From an uncultured Paludibacter sp. (GTDB taxonomy: Bacteria; Bacteroidota; Bacteroidia; Bacteroidales; Paludibacteraceae), in contig CALFXE010000092.1 of assembly GCA_937927845.1 (NCBI GenBank), positions 1-9,095 of the forward strand: a DNA stretch of 9,095 nt, given 5' to 3'. Within the stretch, counting starts at the first letter, position 1, and the number at the start of each line of letters is the position of its first letter. The translations under genes were made by a program, and so were the position numbers. Positions 6,579-9,095 of the stretch are shown in pieces. The notes under the pieces are model-generated. The model ran no database searches, was not told the origin of the DNA, and saw only the letters and a program-made list of their open reading frames with translations.

Positions 6579-6607
6579 CGTAAATCGTAATTCTGTAAAT
6601 AGTAAAT
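6579..6607. repeat. Short degenerate heptamer-like repeat
   Basis: GTAAAT-type units recur at 7-8 bp steps: 6580-6585, 6587-6592 (GTAATT), 6595-6600 and 6602-6607. The motif GTAAATAGT also occurs in the tail of the 5673-5748 array. This may be a decayed member of the same type of slippage array, but the DNA is simple enough for chance. Confidence 0.4.
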
Positions 6608-6652
6608 AAAAATGACTTTGACTGATGAGCCAAAAAATAAGAGAGTGAGGCG

Positions 6653-8332
6653 TTAAAAATCTTCCCAATAATCCTTTACAGTAGTTTTCATTTCACTATG
6701 TAATAACAACAATCCGATAAGGTTTGGTATTGTCATAAATGCAACTGATATTAAAGAAAGATTCCAAATTATAGTTGTGTCTATAAATGATGCTATGAAA
6801 AATGCAATTACAAATATGATTCTATATGGCATAACCCATTTAACTCCAAATAGATAAGTGATAGCACGATCGCCATAATATGACCATGCTATTGAAGTGG
6901 AGAAAGCAAAAAGTAACAAGCCAATTGTTACAATAATATTTCCGTAACTGCCAAATATGCTCTTGGTGAATGCAGCATTAGTCAAAGGTGCGCTATGCAA
7001 CAATGATATGCCGCTTATTTTGATTTCATCATTATTCAGTTTTATTTTACCATCAACAACAGGAATTTCACCATCATATAATTTGTCTTTATGAAATACT
7101 TTAATGTCTTCAGCAACTGAACGTGAGTGTATTATAGAGTTTTCTTGCTGAATAACTCCCTCAACAACTTGTAAATTACCGGTATAAAGAGTTGTTTTTT
7201 CTACATTATTCAAATGAGCATTCAGTAGCATTAAATCGTTTGCGTTCTTCTCATCATATTGTTTGGCTAAGACCTCAATATCTGATAGTTGAAAAGTGTT
7301 ATAATGTTTTTCATGCCATGCTCCGGAAGATAATAAAGCCATTCCGGTCAGCATACAGATAATAACCGTATCGATAAAAGGCTCTAAAATTGACACCATG
7401 CCTTCTGAAACCGGTTCATGTGCTCTTGCTGCTGCATGTGCAATAGGTGCAGAACCCTGACCGGCTTCATTTGAGAAAAGTCCTCTGTTTACGCCATTAT
7501 TGAATGCAAACGAGAAACTTGCTCCAACAAAACCACCAATTGCGGCCGTACCGGTGAAAACATCAGAAAATACTGAAATAAGTGATGGAATGAAATTTTC
7601 ATAATTTGAGATGATAACTACCGCTGCTCCGATAAAATATATTATCGCCATAAAAGGAACGAGCATTTCTGTGACTTTAGCTATTCTTTTTATTCCTCCA
7701 ATTATTATCAAGGCTAATAGAAACGCTAAAATGCTTCCTGTTACAATATGTTGAATGCCAAATGTAGCAAATACTGAGTTGGAAATACTGTTTATTTGCG
7801 GCAAACTACCTGTTCCGAAAGAAGATAAAATAGTAGCTAAAGCGAAAAAGCCACCTAAAACATATCCGGTTTTTATCATCTTACCGTTTTTCAGTTTAAT
7901 ATTTAATCTCTTTTTCATGTAATACATCGGTCCGCCCACCACCATACCTTTTTTATCGAAATCACGATATTTGTGTGATAAGGTTACTTCAACGAATTTC
8001 GTGCACATACCAAAAACTGCTGTCATCAACATCCAAAATAATGCAGCGGGACCTCCAAGATGCACTGCAAAAGCAACTCCGGCAATGTTTCCTGTGCCGA
8101 CAGTCCCCGATAATGCAGTTGCCAAAGCCTGAAAATGTGATGTGTCGCCCTTATCTCCCTGTTTGTCATATTTACCTCTTACAATGCGTATTGCATGCTT
8201 GAAATATCGTATTTGTGGAAACTTTAAATATATCGTGAAGAAAATTCCTGTACCTAGCAGGAGGAATACAAACCAATTGTTGCCGCCTATATATTGATGT
8301 AAGGATATGAGAAAATCGTTTATGTTTTGCAT
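6653..8332 (-). CDS. Alanine or glycine:cation symporter (AGCS family)
   Basis: Inner-membrane carrier that imports alanine, glycine or a similar small amino acid with Na+. The 559-residue protein has the full set of AGCS landmarks. These include LSGTVGTGNIAGVAFAV (74-90) and the sodium:alanine symporter signature GGPAALFWMLMTAVFG (93-108). Also present are GGPMYYM (133-139), GLFSNEAGQGSAPIAHAAA (284-302) and a C-terminal helix pair ending near ISVAFMTIPNLIGLLLL (528-544). It is about 100 residues longer than a compact AGCS protein such as those of 440-480 residues. The excess is a hydrophilic segment at about 338-448, between the helix ending MALLSSG and the LTNAAF motif. ATG at 8330-8332 gives a normal N-terminus (MQNINDFLISLHQYIGG). 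The gene stands alone, convergent with the lipoprotein gene. Substrate specificity cannot be read from the sequence. Confidence 0.93.
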   Translation of the reverse strand: MQNINDFLISLHQYIGGNNWFVFLLLGTGIFFTIYLKFPQIRYFKHAIRIVRGKYDKQGDKGDTSHFQALATALSGTVGTGNIAGVAFAVHLGGPAALFWMLMTAVFGMCTKFVEVTLSHKYRDFDKKGMVVGGPMYYMKKRLNIKLKNGKMIKTGYVLGGFFALATILSSFGTGSLPQINSISNSVFATFGIQHIVTGSILAFLLALIIIGGIKRIAKVTEMLVPFMAIIYFIGAAVVIISNYENFIPSLISVFSDVFTGTAAIGGFVGASFSFAFNNGVNRGLFSNEAGQGSAPIAHAAARAHEPVSEGMVSILEPFIDTVIICMLTGMALLSSGAWHEKHYNTFQLSDIEVLAKQYDEKNANDLMLLNAHLNNVEKTTLYTGNLQVVEGVIQQENSIIHSRSVAEDIKVFHKDKLYDGEIPVVDGKIKLNNDEIKISGISLLHSAPLTNAAFTKSIFGSYGNIIVTIGLLLFAFSTSIAWSYYGDRAITYLFGVKWVMPYRIIFVIAFFIASFIDTTIIWNLSLISVAFMTIPNLIGLLLLHSEMKTTVKDYWEDF

Positions 8333-8355
8333 GCTTTATTAGATTTTTGAGCCGA

Positions 8356-8363
8356 CTAAGATA
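8356..8363 (-). promoter_or_regulatory. Weak candidate -7 box for the symporter gene
   Basis: On the minus strand this reads TATCTTAG, one mismatch from TAnnTTTG, about 24 bp ahead of the ATG at 8332. It would give a leader of about 15-20 nt. No -33 box is evident. Confidence 0.3.
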
Positions 8364-8407
8364 GAAAAAAGTTTTTATTTATAGAAGTCATCTTGATTTT
8401 TCACATC

Positions 8408-8432
8408 AACCGACTGCAATTGTACGGGAGTT
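8408..8432 (+). repeat. Left 25-bp terminal inverted repeat
   Basis: Exact reverse complement of 8871-8895. Base 8407 (C) breaks the match on the outside and 8433 on the inside, so the boundary is sharp. Immediately inward, 8435-8461 is an inverted, slightly diverged copy of bases 14-38 of the window. Confidence 0.9.
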
Positions 8433-8490
8433 TTCTCATTGCTCGCTATCTGACTGACTACAAAGTATGAGTAGATCCCTCAGTCGCTCT

Positions 8491-8613
8491 CTTGGCTGCG
8501 CCAAGTCTCTCTTTCGGGAGGACACGCTTGCTTACGGACGTGAGTAACCGATCGTCCGGCATTGTAAAACGCAACAGCCAAGACGCACGACCGGTGCAAG
8601 ACTTCCTGCACCG
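8491..8613. other. Three consecutive GC-rich stem-loops in the element core
   Basis: Three hairpins follow each other. CTTGGC/GCCAAG pairs 8491-8496 with 8500-8505 around a 3-nt loop. CGGACG/CGTCCG pairs 8535-8540 with 8553-8558. CGGTGCA/TGCACCG pairs 8592-8598 with 8607-8613 around an 8-nt loop. A further GGGG-TAA-CCCC fold lies near 8655-8665. Such a run in non-coding DNA suggests a structured RNA or structured single-stranded DNA. No known RNA family is recognised. Confidence 0.55.
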
Positions 8614-8664
8614 CCACTGCAAAAAGAATGATGTTACAGAAACACTTCGAGTGGGGGTAACCCC

Positions 8665-8895
8665 GCCCGCTAACGAGCGTGTCATCCCGTAACGAGCGTA
8701 GCGAAGTGAGGGAACTCCTCTGCAATCGTAGTCACCTCCTACGCCCCTCCGCCCGCTAACGAGCGTGTCATCCCGTAACGAGCGTAGCGAAGTGAGGGAA
8801 CTCCTCTGCAATCGTAGTCACCTCCTACGCCCCTCTGCCCGCTAACGAGCGTATTCTTCCTAAGTGAGGGAACTCCCGTACAATTGCAGTCGGTT
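8665..8895 (+). repeat. 86-bp tandem repeats: two complete units plus a shortened third
   Basis: Unit 1 (8665-8750) and unit 2 (8751-8836) differ at only the last base. Unit 3 starts at 8837 with the same GCCCGCTAACGAGCGT, then loses part of the middle. It rejoins at AAGTGAGGGAACTCC and ends in the right terminal repeat. Within each unit, TAACGAGCGT occurs twice about 20 bp apart, around GTCATCCCG. The near identity of units 1 and 2 points to recent duplication or gene conversion. Confidence 0.95.
8871..8895 (-). repeat. Right 25-bp terminal inverted repeat
   Basis: Exact reverse complement of 8408-8432. It doubles as the 3' end of the shortened third 86-bp unit. This suggests that the terminal repeat and the tandem repeat come from the same sequence family. 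Confidence 0.9.
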
Positions 8896-8995
8896 TCTAT
8901 TTTTACAATGGTTAAGAGTTCCATTCTTAAAAAGTCAAGACGAATTCATAAAAATATTTATTCGTTATCTTAATTTTTAAATCAAAAAAAATTAT

Positions 8996-9003
8996 TACTT
9001 TTG
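8996..9003 (+). promoter_or_regulatory. Promoter -7 box ahead of the TPP riboswitch
   Basis: TACTTTTG matches TAnnTTTG exactly. It lies in very AT-rich DNA about 40 bp before the riboswitch and predicts a start near 9009. This is the expected distance for a leader that begins just before the aptamer. No convincing -33 box is visible. Confidence 0.6.
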
Positions 9004-9040
9004 TAACCGGAATTAAACGCGTGAAATATATAATTAATTC

Positions 9041-9095
9041 CACCGATTGGGGGTGCCTTTAATAAATACGGGCTGAGATCATACCCTTTGAACCT
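9041..9095 (+). ncRNA. TPP (THI-box) riboswitch, 5' part only
   Basis: The sequence shows GGGGGTGCC (9049-9057), then GGCTGAGATCATACCC (9071-9086) and GAACCT (9090-9095). These are the strongly conserved 5' half of the thiamine pyrophosphate aptamer, including the CTGAGA pyrimidine-binding loop. The window ends where GATCTGG normally follows, so the pyrophosphate-binding half and the expression platform are missing. The riboswitch should repress a thiamine biosynthesis or uptake gene on the plus strand just beyond the right edge when TPP is abundant. Which gene it controls cannot be seen. Confidence 0.92.

Larger units (their letters stand above)
8408..8895. mobile_element. GC-rich non-coding element bounded by perfect 25-bp inverted repeats
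   Basis: Bases 8408-8432 and 8871-8895 are exact reverse complements (25 of 25), 488 bp from end to end. The left arm begins AACCGACTGCAATTG and the right arm ends CAATTGCAGTCGGTT. The interior is 50-60% GC in the 60-bp blocks I counted (8521-8580, 8701-8760). The block at 8941-9000 just outside is about 13% GC. No plausible protein is encoded: the open frames are arginine/serine-rich translations of the repeats. Inside are an inverted repeat-family copy (8433-8464), a hairpin-rich core (8465-8664) and 86-bp tandem repeats (8665 onward). There is no transposase, and no target-site duplication directly abuts the ends. It could be a MITE-like non-autonomous element or a composite of inverted palindromic repeats. 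Confidence 0.6.

Noticed and set aside
8665..8895. CRISPR array or integron attC array
   Set aside because: The 86-bp units follow each other directly with no unique spacers, there are no cas genes or integrase, and the core sites expected of attC are not present.
8395..8906. Target-site duplication around the inverted-repeat element
   Set aside because: ATTTTTCAC on the left and ATTTTTAC on the right look alike, but neither abuts the inverted repeats and the match is imperfect in AT-rich DNA.
8458..8924. Several short open frames on both strands across the GC-rich repeat region
   Set aside because: They are Arg/Ser-rich translations of the 86-bp repeats, overlap each other in different frames and lack start signals. 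They are not genes.

Overview
The window reads as ordinary chromosome from an AT-rich member of the Bacteroidota. Three things support this: perfect or near-perfect TAnnTTTG -7 promoter boxes ahead of several transcripts, weak AT-rich ribosome binding sites, and the style of the encoded proteins (DsbD with an N-terminal DsbC-like domain, and a long alanine/sodium symporter with an extra soluble segment). I infer phylum only; a class-level call (Bacteroidia-like) would be a guess.

Layout, left to right. Bases 1-56 hold the end of a dispersed repeat. On the minus strand follow dnaJ (112-1275), grpE (1297-1863) and dsbD (1984-4047), transcribed dsbD to grpE to dnaJ. grpE and dnaJ are 21 bp apart and form a heat-shock chaperone operon. 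A perfect 12-bp inverted repeat separates it from dsbD. A divergent promoter region (4048-4306) drives dsbD leftwards and mgtE (4307-5650) rightwards. Then comes a gene-poor stretch of about 540 bp with a heptanucleotide tandem array and an 11-nt triplication. A small predicted lipoprotein gene (6193-6528) follows, convergent with a minus-strand alanine/sodium symporter gene (6653-8332). From 8408 to 8895 there is a strikingly GC-rich, non-coding element bounded by perfect 25-bp inverted repeats. It contains 86-bp tandem repeats and several hairpins. The window ends in a promoter and a truncated TPP riboswitch (9041-9095) whose thiamine gene(s) lie beyond the edge.

How the genes relate: GrpE and DnaJ are the nucleotide-exchange factor and J-protein co-chaperones of DnaK, which is not in this window. 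DsbD moves reducing power from the cytoplasm to periplasmic thiol proteins. MgtE is a Mg2+ channel/transporter, and the AGCS protein imports small amino acids with Na+. These are housekeeping functions with no evidence of a joint pathway.

I found no defence system, CRISPR array, transposase, toxin-antitoxin pair or other clear new system. The least explained item is the inverted-repeat-bounded element at 8408-8895, with relatives at the left edge of the window. It looks like a non-autonomous, structured dispersed repeat.
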